Under the pieces are notes generated by a model that was given only the letters and a program-made list of their open reading frames with translations, was not told the DNA's origin and ran no database searches. The position numbers and the translations under genes are program-made. Below are positions 30,325 through 39,052 of a DNA stretch of 64,000 bases, in pieces. The number at the start of each line of letters is the position of its first letter. Positions within the stretch are counted from its first letter, which is position 1. The DNA comes from an uncultured Flavobacteriaceae bacterium (lineage in GTDB: Bacteria > Bacteroidota > Bacteroidia > Flavobacteriales > Flavobacteriaceae). The DNA lies in NCBI GenBank assembly GCA_947501845.1, contig CANMXP010000022.1, positions 27,705 to 91,704 of the forward strand. The letters are read 5' to 3'.

Positions 30325-30432
30325 TTTAAAGGTTTAGCTGAAGCTAGATAATAAGGAATTGTGTTAAAATCACAAGCTGTCGCGCAACTGTAAGTAATAT
30401 AAAATATTACAAGCCAGATACTTCCCTTTAAA
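30325..30432 (+). promoter_or_regulatory. Cobalamin (B12) riboswitch
   Basis: The conserved core is present: GGAATTGTGTTAAAATCAC, then GCTGTCGCGCAACTGTAA and the closing AAGCCAGATAC. The outer stem pairs TTTAAAGG (30325-30332) with CCTTTAAA (30425-30432) exactly. GTAATAT/ATATTAC forms an internal hairpin. The element is on the plus strand, after an aldo/keto reductase and 124 nt ahead of a PAS-protein gene. It binds adenosyl- or methyl/aquo-cobalamin and normally lowers expression of the downstream gene. Confidence 0.93.
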
Positions 30433-30468
30433 AAATGACAAACGTGCTTTCGCGATTTAAAGCCAAGT

Positions 30469-30557
30469 CAAGACAAATGTAATTACCTACAAGCCTAATT
30501 TATTACGTTATTGTTGGTGTCTTGCTTCTTTTTATCCTGCACAAAATATAGAAGCAA
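30469..30557 (+). promoter_or_regulatory. Possible riboswitch expression platform (start-site sequestering hairpin)
   Basis: TTGCTTCT (30522-30529) can pair with AGAAGCAA (30550-30557), an 8-bp stem that includes the A of the ATG at 30557. CAAGACA (30469-30475) can instead pair with TGTCTTG (30518-30524), which shares bases with the first stem, so the two are mutually exclusive. This suggests a translational on/off switch; it is inferred from complementarity only. Confidence 0.4.
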
Positions 30558-31048
30558 TGAATCAAAAATCACGCACCTTACAAGGCCCCTTAAAATGCTG
30601 GGATATTTACTCCATGCATTTGGCACAACAAGCTATCAATTTTGATAAAGAAAAGGAGATTGAAATTTTAAAAACGTACCAAGCTAAATTTGATTGGTTT
30701 TTTGATGTCGAAGACCTACTCACCAATAACAAATTTGAAGCTTTGGTACTTACCGATCTTGAACAAGAAATTCAATGGGTAAATAAAGGATTTACAAAAA
30801 TTACAGGATATTCCTTTAAATATGCTAAAGGTAAGAAGCCTAATTTTTTACAAGGAGAAAATACATCTCCCGAAACCTTGAATAATATACGCAACTATTT
30901 AAAAAGAGGGGTTCACTTTAAAGAAAGTATTGTTAATTACAGAAAGAATGGAGAGATGTATCATTGTAGTATTGAAGTCTATCCTTTAAAAGATAGTAAT
31001 GATATTACAACACATCTTTTAGCTTTAGAAAAAGAGGTTAGACTTTAA
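30557..31048 (+). CDS. LOV-like PAS protein lacking the photoactive cysteine
   Basis: A 163-aa protein. Residues 1-60 are a helical leader (PLKCWDIYSMHLAQQ). Residues 61-163 form a PAS domain closely following the LOV pattern: VNKGFTKITGYS, then GKKPNFLQGENTSPETLNNIR, then NYRKNGEMYHCSIEVYPL. In photoactive LOV domains the third block reads GRNCRFLQG; here Cys is replaced by Pro, so no flavin-cysteine adduct can form there. It may bind flavin in a redox-sensing way or another ligand. No output domain is present. It lies directly behind a cobalamin riboswitch, so its synthesis should respond to B12. It ends 8 bp from the convergent AraC gene. Confidence 0.85.
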   Translation: MNQKSRTLQGPLKCWDIYSMHLAQQAINFDKEKEIEILKTYQAKFDWFFDVEDLLTNNKFEALVLTDLEQEIQWVNKGFTKITGYSFKYAKGKKPNFLQGENTSPETLNNIRNYLKRGVHFKESIVNYRKNGEMYHCSIEVYPLKDSNDITTHLLALEKEVRL

Positions 31049-31056
31049 ACTAAAAT

Positions 31057-31941
31057 CTATTTTATTGGCAAATAAAATTCTGTTTTTAATTTATGAGGTT
31101 CTACACGTTCAGGGTTGCTTATGTATTTTTCTCTAGCAACTTCATCACGCAACTCATAATCATTATTTAACAACCAATCGTTAAAAATATAGTCGTAAAC
31201 ATTGGCAAAATATTCATAACTTCCTTGGTATAAAAATACCGCAAACTTACCGCCTTTAAGTGTTTTAACTCCAATGTCTCCAGTGGCTTTGGCATCTTTA
31301 TGTATGATTAAACAAGAATCGTATCTAATTTTGTCCTCGTCGGTTACTTTTGGGTCATCATAAGGCAAACCTATGTGTTCTATACCAGCGGTAAATAGTT
31401 TTTGTTCTTTTACTTGTTCCCAGAGTTTTTTCCAAGTGCCTGAATAATTTAATGATTGGTAGGCGCCCTGTAGGCGGATATAGATACATTTTTTATCTTC
31501 TATATCTATAATTTTTGGTTTTTTTATATTTAAATTTTGACTGTGTTCTGTACTGGAAATTGTTTCCATGATCTTCGATTTTTTAATTGTGAATAATTTG
31601 TTTTTACGATACGCAGTTGGAGATACTCCAAAATGATTTTTAAACTTTTTAGATAAAGATGATGGTGTTTCATAACCAACATTATAAGCAATGCTTTCCA
31701 TATCTAAAGTGGTGTAACGAATCATTTTAGCAGCTGTTTCTACACGTGTTCTAGAAATGTATGCTCCAATAGGCTCACCTAAAAGCGCTCTACTAATACG
31801 ATGAAAATGAAACGGTGAAAAATGTGAGATCTCGGCCAGCGTTTTTATATCTATTACACTATCTAAATTGTTATGTATGTATTCTACAATAATATTTAGT
31901 TTTTGTTCATAAAAAGCCTTGTTGGTTTGTTTCAGTGTCAT
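31057..31941 (-). CDS. AraC-family regulator with GyrI-like effector domain
   Basis: A 294-aa protein. The N-terminal AraC/XylS DNA-binding domain (residues 8-112) has two HTH motifs: LAEISHFSPFHFHRISRALLG and MESIAYNVGYETPSSLSKKFK ending GVSPTAYRK. The C-terminal half (about 135-294) is a GyrI-like small-molecule-binding domain (KKCIYIRLQGAYQ; GVKTLKGGKFAVFLYQGSYE), as in Rob/MDR-type regulators. It probably senses small lipophilic compounds. A -7 element lies 19 nt upstream. Confidence 0.93.
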   Translation of the reverse strand: MTLKQTNKAFYEQKLNIIVEYIHNNLDSVIDIKTLAEISHFSPFHFHRISRALLGEPIGAYISRTRVETAAKMIRYTTLDMESIAYNVGYETPSSLSKKFKNHFGVSPTAYRKNKLFTIKKSKIMETISSTEHSQNLNIKKPKIIDIEDKKCIYIRLQGAYQSLNYSGTWKKLWEQVKEQKLFTAGIEHIGLPYDDPKVTDEDKIRYDSCLIIHKDAKATGDIGVKTLKGGKFAVFLYQGSYEYFANVYDYIFNDWLLNNDYELRDEVAREKYISNPERVEPHKLKTEFYLPIK

Positions 31942-32325
31942 TTTTAAAGTATTGATGTTGCAAATGTATTCACTAGTTAAGATATAAACTTTTCCAAACT
32001 TGCTGAGTTATTATAATTTCACAATCATATAAAATAAAAAATTAATCATTTTTTATGTAACTTATAATACATATCGCCGTCATACGTTAAAATGTTAGAA
32101 TTTAAATAGAATCAGTCAAAAATTAAAACTTTATAATTTCTTAAAATATGCATAGAAACCTAAACTTTTTGGATATGTAAATTATGTGAAAAGTTTGTGA
32201 AAGTTTATCATTTCATTATTACTTAAGTACAGGAAATTCTAAGTTTGTTTATGTAAGGAGATCTATGTTAGACTATTATTAGGCAAACCATTTTTTAGAA
32301 CATAATAATTTAAAAATTTAAACTT
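31942..32325. other. Divergent promoter region
   Basis: These 384 bases hold no gene. On the minus strand TACATTTG at 31961-31968 (perfect TAnnTTTG) is a likely -7 element for the AraC gene. Nothing comparably clear was seen for the serine hydrolase on the plus strand. Confidence 0.5.
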
Positions 32326-34089
32326 ATGAAATCAATTTCAAATTACTTTTTACACAAAACAGGGTTTTTAATACTTTTTTTATTATTAATGTGCAGTGTG
32401 GGCTTTGCGCAATCAAAAGTAGAGCAAATCGATAAACTTATGAGTATGTATGAGGCCTACGGTAAGTTTAACGGTTCTGTTTTAGTATCAGATCATGGGA
32501 AGGTTATTTATAAAAAAGGTTTTGGTATGGCAAATATGGAATGGGATATTCCTAACCAGCCAAACACAAAACATCGATTAGGATCTATTACTAAACAATT
32601 TACGGCTATGCTCATATTACAATTAGCAGCTGAAGGGACATTAGATTTACAGGAACCTATTATTAAATACCTACCAGATTACCCAAAAGAGAGCGGCAGT
32701 AAAATAACAACACATCATTTGTTAACGCATACGTCGGGAATACCAAACTATACGGCATTTCCAAAGTTTTTTCAAGAAGAAAGTCGTAACCCCTATACAC
32801 CAGATGAATTTGTGAAAAAATTTGCAGACAAAGCATTGGATTTTTCACCTGGAGAAAAATTTAGTTATAGCAATTCTGGGTATTTTCTTCTTGGTGTTAT
32901 TATTGAAAAATTATCTGGAAAAACGTATGAACAAATGCTCCATGATAAAATTTTCACACCACTAAACATGAATGAATCAGGTTATGATAATCATAAGGAT
33001 ATTTTGAAAAACAGAGCCACTGGTTACGAAAAAAGAGGAGGAAAGGTCATAAATTCAAATTATTTGGATATGTCTATCCCATATGCCGCTGGTTCTATGT
33101 ATTCAACCGTTGAAGATTTGTATAAATGGGATCAGGCTTTATATACGAATATCCTATTACCAAAAACATATATGAACATGTATTTTAAGCCTTACATACC
33201 TGCTTTTGGTAATAGTCATTATGCATATGGTTGGGGTGTAGGTTATAACAAAATAGGGAAGTCTGCCGATAGTATTTATACCATAGGTCATGGCGGTGGT
33301 ATTAATGGTTTTAATACCAATATTTCCAGAATACCTTCAGATAAATCATTAATTGTGCTTTTAAACAATACAGGAGGTGCTCCGCTTAACCGAATAACCA
33401 ATGCTATTCAAGGGATTATATATGGTAAAGATTATGATTTGCCTAAAAAGTCGGTAGCAAAAGATCTTTTGGATGTTATAGAGAAAGAAGGCATCGATAC
33501 AGGAATGGCACATTACAATACCATTAAAGATTCTGAAGCTTATGATTTAAATGAAAGAGAAATGAATGGAATTGGGTATGAATTAATGAGTTCTGGTAAG
33601 GTAGAAGCAGCAGCAAAAGTATTTAAACTCAATATTGATGCATTTCCAAAATCGTCTAATGTATATGATAGTTATGCAGAAGCACTTATGAATTTAGGAA
33701 AAGACGAACAGGCTATTGAGAATTATAAAAAGTCTGTTGAATTAAACCCCAATAACCAAAGTGCAATAGGTTATTTAAAGAAGTTGGGAGCAGATGTAAG
33801 CGATTTGGTAAAAGAAGTTATTGTATCTGAAGACATTTTAGAAACCTATTTAGGAAAGTACGAACTCATGCCAGCTTTTATTGTCACCATAACAAGAGAA
33901 GGCAGTCAACTAAAGGCTCAAGCTACGGGACAACCTATATTTGATGTTTTCCCTAAATCTGATCATGTATTTTATTTTAAAGTAGTTGAAGCTCAACTCA
34001 CTTTTAATAAGAATGATGAAGGTAAAATAACTAGTGTTACGCTTTTACAGGGCGGTCAAGAGATTACAGGTAAACGACTAGAGGAATGA
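32326..34089 (+). CDS. Exported serine hydrolase (class C beta-lactamase fold) with TPR region
   Basis: A 587-aa exported protein with a signal peptide (cleavage near VGFAQ, residue 29). The beta-lactamase/DD-peptidase fold has the nucleophile motif SITK (Ser87, Lys90), YSN (Tyr181-Asn183) and HGGG in place of KTG. A helical TPR-like part follows (about 400-485, YDSYAEALMNLGKDEQAIENYKKSVELNPNNQ), then a lipocalin-like beta region of about 90 residues. Such proteins are esterases or D-amino-peptidases rather than drug-resistance enzymes. A terminator follows. Confidence 0.9.
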   Translation: MKSISNYFLHKTGFLILFLLLMCSVGFAQSKVEQIDKLMSMYEAYGKFNGSVLVSDHGKVIYKKGFGMANMEWDIPNQPNTKHRLGSITKQFTAMLILQLAAEGTLDLQEPIIKYLPDYPKESGSKITTHHLLTHTSGIPNYTAFPKFFQEESRNPYTPDEFVKKFADKALDFSPGEKFSYSNSGYFLLGVIIEKLSGKTYEQMLHDKIFTPLNMNESGYDNHKDILKNRATGYEKRGGKVINSNYLDMSIPYAAGSMYSTVEDLYKWDQALYTNILLPKTYMNMYFKPYIPAFGNSHYAYGWGVGYNKIGKSADSIYTIGHGGGINGFNTNISRIPSDKSLIVLLNNTGGAPLNRITNAIQGIIYGKDYDLPKKSVAKDLLDVIEKEGIDTGMAHYNTIKDSEAYDLNEREMNGIGYELMSSGKVEAAAKVFKLNIDAFPKSSNVYDSYAEALMNLGKDEQAIENYKKSVELNPNNQSAIGYLKKLGADVSDLVKEVIVSEDILETYLGKYELMPAFIVTITREGSQLKAQATGQPIFDVFPKSDHVFYFKVVEAQLTFNKNDEGKITSVTLLQGGQEITGKRLEE

Positions 34090-34126
34090 TTTGATAATAT
34101 AGATCTGTTATTGTTTTAAAATTTAT

Positions 34127-34157
34127 AAACACTTCCTAGTTTTAGGAAGTGTTTTTT
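34127..34157 (+). terminator. Rho-independent terminator
   Basis: AAACACTTCCTA-GTTT-TAGGAAGTGTTT, a perfect 12-bp stem followed by TTT, 37 bp after the serine hydrolase stop. Confidence 0.9.
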
Positions 34158-34250
34158 GTTTATAAATTATTGATATATTAGAAGTTAATTACATGTACAT
34201 ATTTGGTTTTTAATCTAGAAGTATAAATAAGAGCATAAAACAAAAAATTC

Positions 34251-35489
34251 ATGCAAGATAAAAATAAGGAAGACAAAGAAAATCATATTCACGACGCTAA
34301 TCAAGTTAAGAAACTCTACAAAGAAGCTTTAGAGCAGATAAATAAGCTTGTTAAAAGCACATCCAATTATATTGATCTTTTTCATGATTTAGACGATATG
34401 CTGGATAGTACAAAAGAAAAAGCAAAACAGGTTTTTGGAGATGGTTTCTGGAAGTATCAAGAACCAATTCATGATCTTATTGAAGCACACACAGAACAAG
34501 CATATATAACCGCTGCTGGGAAATGGCGTAATGACTCACAGCTTAGAAAAAAACTATTCAATTTCTTTATTAGCCCTTATAAAAACCTCGATAACCCATA
34601 TAGCGGATTAAGGGCTAGGTACGATCTAATTGCTCGATTAGAAGATGAGGAGTCAACAGAGATGGTATTTAATCAAGTACTAGAAACTTACAATATGGGA
34701 GTTGATGAAGATATTGATCTTTCTGCTTTTTATGGGGTGGTATATTTATCAAATATCCCCAAACATAGATCAAGAGTTCTAGAGCTTCTTAGGACTGGCT
34801 TTTTTAAAGTTATTTCCAATACTAAAGATGATGGTCTAGTTAACGATCGTGTATTTATTTGTATTGGTCGTTCTTTAGCAATGATTGGAGAGAAAGCCAC
34901 AGCTTCTAAAATTTATGATGCTTTAATTTTTGCCTCAGACAAAAAACAACATTACGAAATGAATGTGGCAGCCTCGTACTTAACTCTTAACCTTGTGGCA
35001 TTAGATTATACTGGACCAATTGATGCTTTGCATATTTTTGTTAAAGAATTTGAAGAAACCTACAGGGGAGATAGTTTTGTAATGCGTGTTCAGTTTGCCC
35101 TCTGGATTCTAACCAATAAAGGAGAAAAGGCCTTAGAATATCTCCAAGATAAATCTCATACAAAAAATCTAGAACTGGTTGCCACTGCTCTTGCGGACTT
35201 AGATTATAAAAATGGTCTAAAAACATTACAAGAGTACCTGCCAGAAATAAAAAATGAAGTAACCTATGAAGTTTTCAAAGAGGCTATTACCAGATTGCAA
35301 AATCAAGATAGTAAGCCTTCAAATAAAAACCGAATGATTTGGTTATTTGGATATGTATCGCGTGCAGAAATAGCTTTGGGGAATAAATCGGACAACGTAT
35401 TTTTACACAGAGCAAAATTACGTTCGGAAGAGGTCATGAACTATTACGAAGTTTTTGAAATTGATGATAGTATTCCAGAAGATTTGTAA
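34251..35489 (+). CDS. Cytoplasmic helical-repeat protein, unknown
   Basis: A 412-aa soluble, all-helical protein without signal peptide. Residues 130-340 look like irregular TPR/HEAT-type helix pairs (YNMGVDEDIDLSAFYGVVYLSN; KATASKIYDALIFASDKKQHYEMNVAASYL). The acidic, charged N-terminus starts MQDKNKEDKENH. No family is recognised and no catalytic motif is seen. It is convergent with another unknown gene, 24 bp apart, behind its own promoter region. Confidence 0.6.
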   Translation: MQDKNKEDKENHIHDANQVKKLYKEALEQINKLVKSTSNYIDLFHDLDDMLDSTKEKAKQVFGDGFWKYQEPIHDLIEAHTEQAYITAAGKWRNDSQLRKKLFNFFISPYKNLDNPYSGLRARYDLIARLEDEESTEMVFNQVLETYNMGVDEDIDLSAFYGVVYLSNIPKHRSRVLELLRTGFFKVISNTKDDGLVNDRVFICIGRSLAMIGEKATASKIYDALIFASDKKQHYEMNVAASYLTLNLVALDYTGPIDALHIFVKEFEETYRGDSFVMRVQFALWILTNKGEKALEYLQDKSHTKNLELVATALADLDYKNGLKTLQEYLPEIKNEVTYEVFKEAITRLQNQDSKPSNKNRMIWLFGYVSRAEIALGNKSDNVFLHRAKLRSEEVMNYYEVFEIDDSIPEDL

Positions 35490-35512
35490 TGAATAAGTTA
35501 CACTTGAATAAA

Positions 35513-36256
35513 CTAAAAAGTCTTTTTCCATTTTTTAAAATTGTCTCCTTCTATAAAATCTGGATGTCCTTCTAAAACCTGTAAAAAGGAAGATAATCTT
35601 GAGGTTTCATTTTTTACAAAATTATCAGGCATAGAAAAAACAAAATCCAAGGAGATTTCAGCAGTAAGACCAGGAGAAGCACCCCAATCAAGCAACTTAT
35701 TAAGCCATTTAAGATTTATATTATTGGGGACACTATGCGAAACTAAATAACTTGCTGGAGTTTGAAAAAGCTTATTAACCGTATTTACGGTATTCACGGT
35801 ATCTATATCTGCCCCTTTTTCTATAAGTTTCTGTGAAATTTCTTCAAGTTGAAACTCACTAGCCATAAAAATAGCGGGATCTCCCCAAATTCCATGGGGT
35901 GTACATCCTTTGTCTAAACCTTCCAAAATTCTTGAAGAAGCTATTTTTTCACTTTCAGAGTTCCAGCTTCTCCAATGCATTAAGTAATAATTAACATCAC
36001 AAATCTTATCTTCCATAGATGCATAGCACGCTCTCATATAATCTGAACCAGTATCGAAAAAATCTCTTTGTAAGTGTTTATATATTTTATTCCACCAAGC
36101 ATCATATGCTTTCTCTATGTTCTCATGCATAGTGCATACTTCTTCCTGTCCATTTTCACTAAAAATCAAACTGTGTTCTTTTATCTGGATATCAAGAGAA
36201 TTGTTATATAAACCAACAAGTTGTAAAGGTAATTTAGCGGCAGTAAGATGTTTCAT
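35513..36256 (-). CDS. Ankyrin-like protein, unknown
   Basis: A 247-aa soluble protein. Residues 115-195 show ankyrin-like helices (AIFMASEFQLEEISQKLIEKGADIDTV and LLDWGASPG), while the N-terminal 110 residues match nothing I know. A 9-bp tandem repeat encodes TVNTVNTVN near residue 157, inserted in the turn of an ankyrin unit. It converges with the helical-repeat gene at 34251. Function unknown. Confidence 0.6.
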   Translation of the reverse strand: MKHLTAAKLPLQLVGLYNNSLDIQIKEHSLIFSENGQEEVCTMHENIEKAYDAWWNKIYKHLQRDFFDTGSDYMRACYASMEDKICDVNYYLMHWRSWNSESEKIASSRILEGLDKGCTPHGIWGDPAIFMASEFQLEEISQKLIEKGADIDTVNTVNTVNKLFQTPASYLVSHSVPNNINLKWLNKLLDWGASPGLTAEISLDFVFSMPDNFVKNETSRLSSFLQVLEGHPDFIEGDNFKKWKKTF

Positions 36257-36384
36257 TTATATGTCTAATTTTGGAAGATTAATAATATTACTAATTGCAA
36301 ACGAGTATAGGAGTGCTTTATTTTGTTATCAAAAATATTTTTAAATTACTGAAACAAGTTTAGTTTAAATTGAGGGGATAACAT

Positions 36385-37020
36385 TTATACTAAACTATTA
36401 ATCAATGCCATATTGACTTCATGCACACCGTCAAAAGTTATAATGTTTACGTTTTCTCCAAATAGCTCAGTAGCTTTTTTAATTTCAATAGCTATACGTT
36501 CTTTGTTTAAATAAGCATCATTCGTTCCATAGATTAAAGACACTTTGGCTTTTAAGAATTTTAAATTTTCGGTGATCAATTCTTTCGGGATGCCTCCCGA
36601 ATGTATCACAAGTTGACTGCATTGCAATTTTCTTCTAACTACATAACGAGTAGCGATACTAACACCTTGTGAATACCCAAAAACGATTAGTTTTTTATCT
36701 TTAGGTATGTTTTCAGCTTCTAAAACAGCATCCAAATAATACAGTACATTTTCGGTTTCAGCCAATGTATTCTCTTTGGTCAACCAGCTTGCACCAACAT
36801 GTTTAAATTCAGAATGCAAATAATATTTACTACTTGCCTGCGGTGCGATAATATAGTTTTCTTCGGCATTTAAATGCCTAAAATATTTTAAAAAATACCG
36901 ACTCAAATAACCCATACCATGGCAAACCAGCCAAACATATTTTGTTTTATTAGTTAATGTATTTAAAGTGGAATAAGTATTTGTTATTTGATAGGATATT
37001 TCTTTTTCGCTAGAATTCAT
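36385..37020 (-). CDS. Alpha/beta hydrolase (serine esterase/phospholipase-like)
   Basis: A 211-aa single-domain hydrolase. The nucleophile elbow GYSQGVSIATRY puts Ser at 117, the acid is likely in LIYGTNDAYL and the His in FDGVHEVN. HGMG near residue 35 fits the oxyanion loop. The small size and motif order match the YpfH/carboxylesterase group. It is divergent from the menaquinone-type thioesterase gene, with a shared 52-bp promoter gap; its substrate cannot be told. Confidence 0.82.
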   Translation of the reverse strand: MNSSEKEISYQITNTYSTLNTLTNKTKYVWLVCHGMGYLSRYFLKYFRHLNAEENYIIAPQASSKYYLHSEFKHVGASWLTKENTLAETENVLYYLDAVLEAENIPKDKKLIVFGYSQGVSIATRYVVRRKLQCSQLVIHSGGIPKELITENLKFLKAKVSLIYGTNDAYLNKERIAIEIKKATELFGENVNIITFDGVHEVNMALINSLV

Positions 37021-37037
37021 TTATTAAACTGGTTTTG

Positions 37038-37045
37038 TACTTTTG
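37038..37045 (+). promoter_or_regulatory. Putative -7 promoter element of the menaquinone genes
   Basis: TACTTTTG, a perfect TAnnTTTG, 27 nt before the ATG at 37073. A possible TTG start at 37043 lies inside this element, which argues against it. Confidence 0.5.
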
Positions 37046-37072
37046 TTCGATACTTTAAAAATAAATCATTCT

Positions 37073-37498
37073 ATGCAATTATCTAAGGAAAAAGTTTTAG
37101 CCCAAGCAAATGCAGCTTGTAAAAATACTTTAATGGAAACCTTGAGTATTGAGGTTATCGATTATGGAGATAATTTTTTAATTGCAAGAATGCCTGTAAC
37201 TCCCAGGGTACATCAACCAGATGGCGTATTACATGGTGGAGCTACCGCAGCTTTAGCAGAAAGTGTTGGCAGCTTTGCAACGCATGTTTTTATAGATACA
37301 GAAAAATTCTTCGTAAGAGGTATTGAAATAACAGCCAATCATATAAAAAGTATAAAGGAAGGGTTTGTTTATGCCAAAGCAACTTTTTTACATAAAGGCA
37401 GAACAACACAATTATTGGATATACGGGTTACAGATGAAGCAGATAATTTAATTTCAATTTGTAAATTATCTACGATTGCTTTACCTAAAAAGAAATAG
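37073..37498 (+). CDS. Hotdog-fold thioesterase, probable DHNA-CoA thioesterase
   Basis: A 141-aa PaaI/YdiI-type hotdog protein. HQPDGVLHGGATAALAESVGS contains the conserved Gly-Gly and catalytic Glu of the family. The isochorismate synthase gene starts 3 bp after its stop and menD is next, so it most likely hydrolyses 1,4-dihydroxy-2-naphthoyl-CoA in menaquinone synthesis. That role is inferred from context; the family also covers other acyl-CoA thioesters. Confidence 0.82.
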   Translation: MQLSKEKVLAQANAACKNTLMETLSIEVIDYGDNFLIARMPVTPRVHQPDGVLHGGATAALAESVGSFATHVFIDTEKFFVRGIEITANHIKSIKEGFVYAKATFLHKGRTTQLLDIRVTDEADNLISICKLSTIALPKKK

Positions 37499-37501
37499 TG
37501 A

Positions 37502-38632
37502 ATGACGTTGAATTTTTTTTTTAAACGTATTGAAACACAATACCAGAATGAATTACCTTTTGTTGTGTATAGAAAACCTAATGAAAATCAGGTAAATGCA
37601 TTATTGCAACTAACAAACGATTTACATTTTACAAGTGATTTTTCAGAAAAAGGCTTTGTGTTTTCTCCTTTTGATGCTACTGAGAAAACAGTTTTAATAC
37701 CTTTAGATAATTCTGAAAGCTTACATATAGACTCTACTGCTATAGAAGATTTTATAGACCATAAAAAAAGGAAAAAAGGCTACCAGAGTAAAGAAAACTT
37801 ACAAGAAAAGCAACAGCACATTCATTTGATTAAAAAAGGAATCGAGGCTATTTCTAATAATCAATTTAAAAAAGTGGTACTGTCCAGACGGGAAATAGTT
37901 ACTGTATCAGAATCAAACCCTATATTCATTTTAAAAAACCTTTTAAAAACTTATGCTTCAGCATTTGTCTATTGTTGGTATCATCCAAAAATAGGACTGT
38001 GGTTGGGAGCTACGCCAGAAACACTAATAAAAATACAAGGAAATCAGTTTTCTATCATGGCGTTGGCTGGTACTCAGAATTATAAAAATACTTTAGATGT
38101 CGTTTGGCAGGATAAAGAAAAGCAAGAACAGCAGTTTGTTACCGATTTTATAATAGATAACTTAAAACCATCAGTTGAAAATTTTAGAATATCTGATGTA
38201 GAAACTGTAAAAGCAGGTAATTTGCTGCATTTAAAAACGATGATTTCTGCTCGTTTAAAATCAGATTCAAATTTAAAAGAGATTGTTTCTGTTTTGCACC
38301 CAACACCCGCAGTTTGTGGTTTGCCTAAGCAGGATACTAAACAATTTATTTTGGAGAATGAACCCTATGATAGAACATTTTACACAGGTTTTTTAGGAGA
38401 GCTAAATATGGAAACCAAATTAGAGTCAAGATCTGCAAAACGTAATATTGAAAATAGAGCTTATACCATCAACAGAAAAAGCACGCGATTATATGTAAAC
38501 TTAAGATGTATGCAATTAAAGAATGCCGAAGCGATTATTTATGTTGGTGGAGGTATTACAAAGCATTCCGATCCAGAAAGGGAGTGGGAGGAAACAGTAT
38601 CCAAATCTTTAGTCATTAAAAATGTTTTGTAG
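37502..38632 (+). CDS. menF: Isochorismate synthase (menaquinone pathway)
   Basis: A chorismate-binding enzyme that converts chorismate to isochorismate. The 376 aa contain the family blocks FKKVVLSRREIV, WLGATPETLIKI, LHPTPAVCGLPKQ and DRTFYTGFLGE, and the C-terminus has YVGGGITKHSDPEREWEET with the Mg-binding Glu residues. It follows the thioesterase with 3 bp between genes. menD is the next gene, but a 420-bp gap lies between them. Confidence 0.94.
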   Translation: MTLNFFFKRIETQYQNELPFVVYRKPNENQVNALLQLTNDLHFTSDFSEKGFVFSPFDATEKTVLIPLDNSESLHIDSTAIEDFIDHKKRKKGYQSKENLQEKQQHIHLIKKGIEAISNNQFKKVVLSRREIVTVSESNPIFILKNLLKTYASAFVYCWYHPKIGLWLGATPETLIKIQGNQFSIMALAGTQNYKNTLDVVWQDKEKQEQQFVTDFIIDNLKPSVENFRISDVETVKAGNLLHLKTMISARLKSDSNLKEIVSVLHPTPAVCGLPKQDTKQFILENEPYDRTFYTGFLGELNMETKLESRSAKRNIENRAYTINRKSTRLYVNLRCMQLKNAEAIIYVGGGITKHSDPEREWEETVSKSLVIKNVL

Positions 38633-39052
38633 TTAAACATTTCAAAAATCTGGAAAATAAAGGAGAAACCAGACTTGGGCTAAAGAAACCCATCCTGGAA
38701 TATAATAAGAATGGAATTGATAGATTCTTTGTCTACGAGAACACGAGTATTTTTTGTTGCTAAAACCTAAAATTTTGGACTTTATATTGTTTAAAATTTG
38801 ATTATACGTTATTTTCATCGAGCTTGTTTTTTACCGTGAATAATTTGTTTATTGTGCTACCTAAATAGTATAACAAATGTACCCACTGTAAAAACCGTTT
38901 ACTTTTCCAATCTTGCTGAAGATGTTTTTTAATTCTTCATTATAGGAACCAGACTATAGATTTATGTTTAAATAGGACCAAGGGTAATTAATAACGTTTT
39001 GTAGTTAAGTATTTCTACCTATTTCTTATTTTTGTGATTAGATTACTACCAC
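38633..39052. other. Non-coding gap with flanking direct repeat between menF and menD
   Basis: No reading frame of interest is present. GTTTTGTAGTTAA-AC-ATTTC at 38624-38644, which includes the menF stop, recurs as GTTTTGTAGTTAA-GT-ATTTC at 38997-39017. The 373-bp segment between them looks like an insertion or duplication into a formerly short menF-menD spacer. TATTTTTG at 39027-39034 (perfect TAnnTTTG) may be the -7 element of menD. Confidence 0.55.

Noticed and set aside
30325..30432. tRNA-like or rRNA-like structure
   Set aside because: The core sequences match the cobalamin riboswitch instead; no cloverleaf or CCA end is present.
37043..37072. Upstream TTG start adding ten residues to the menaquinone thioesterase
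   Set aside because: It lies within the TACTTTTG promoter element; the ATG at 37073 begins exactly where family sequence starts.
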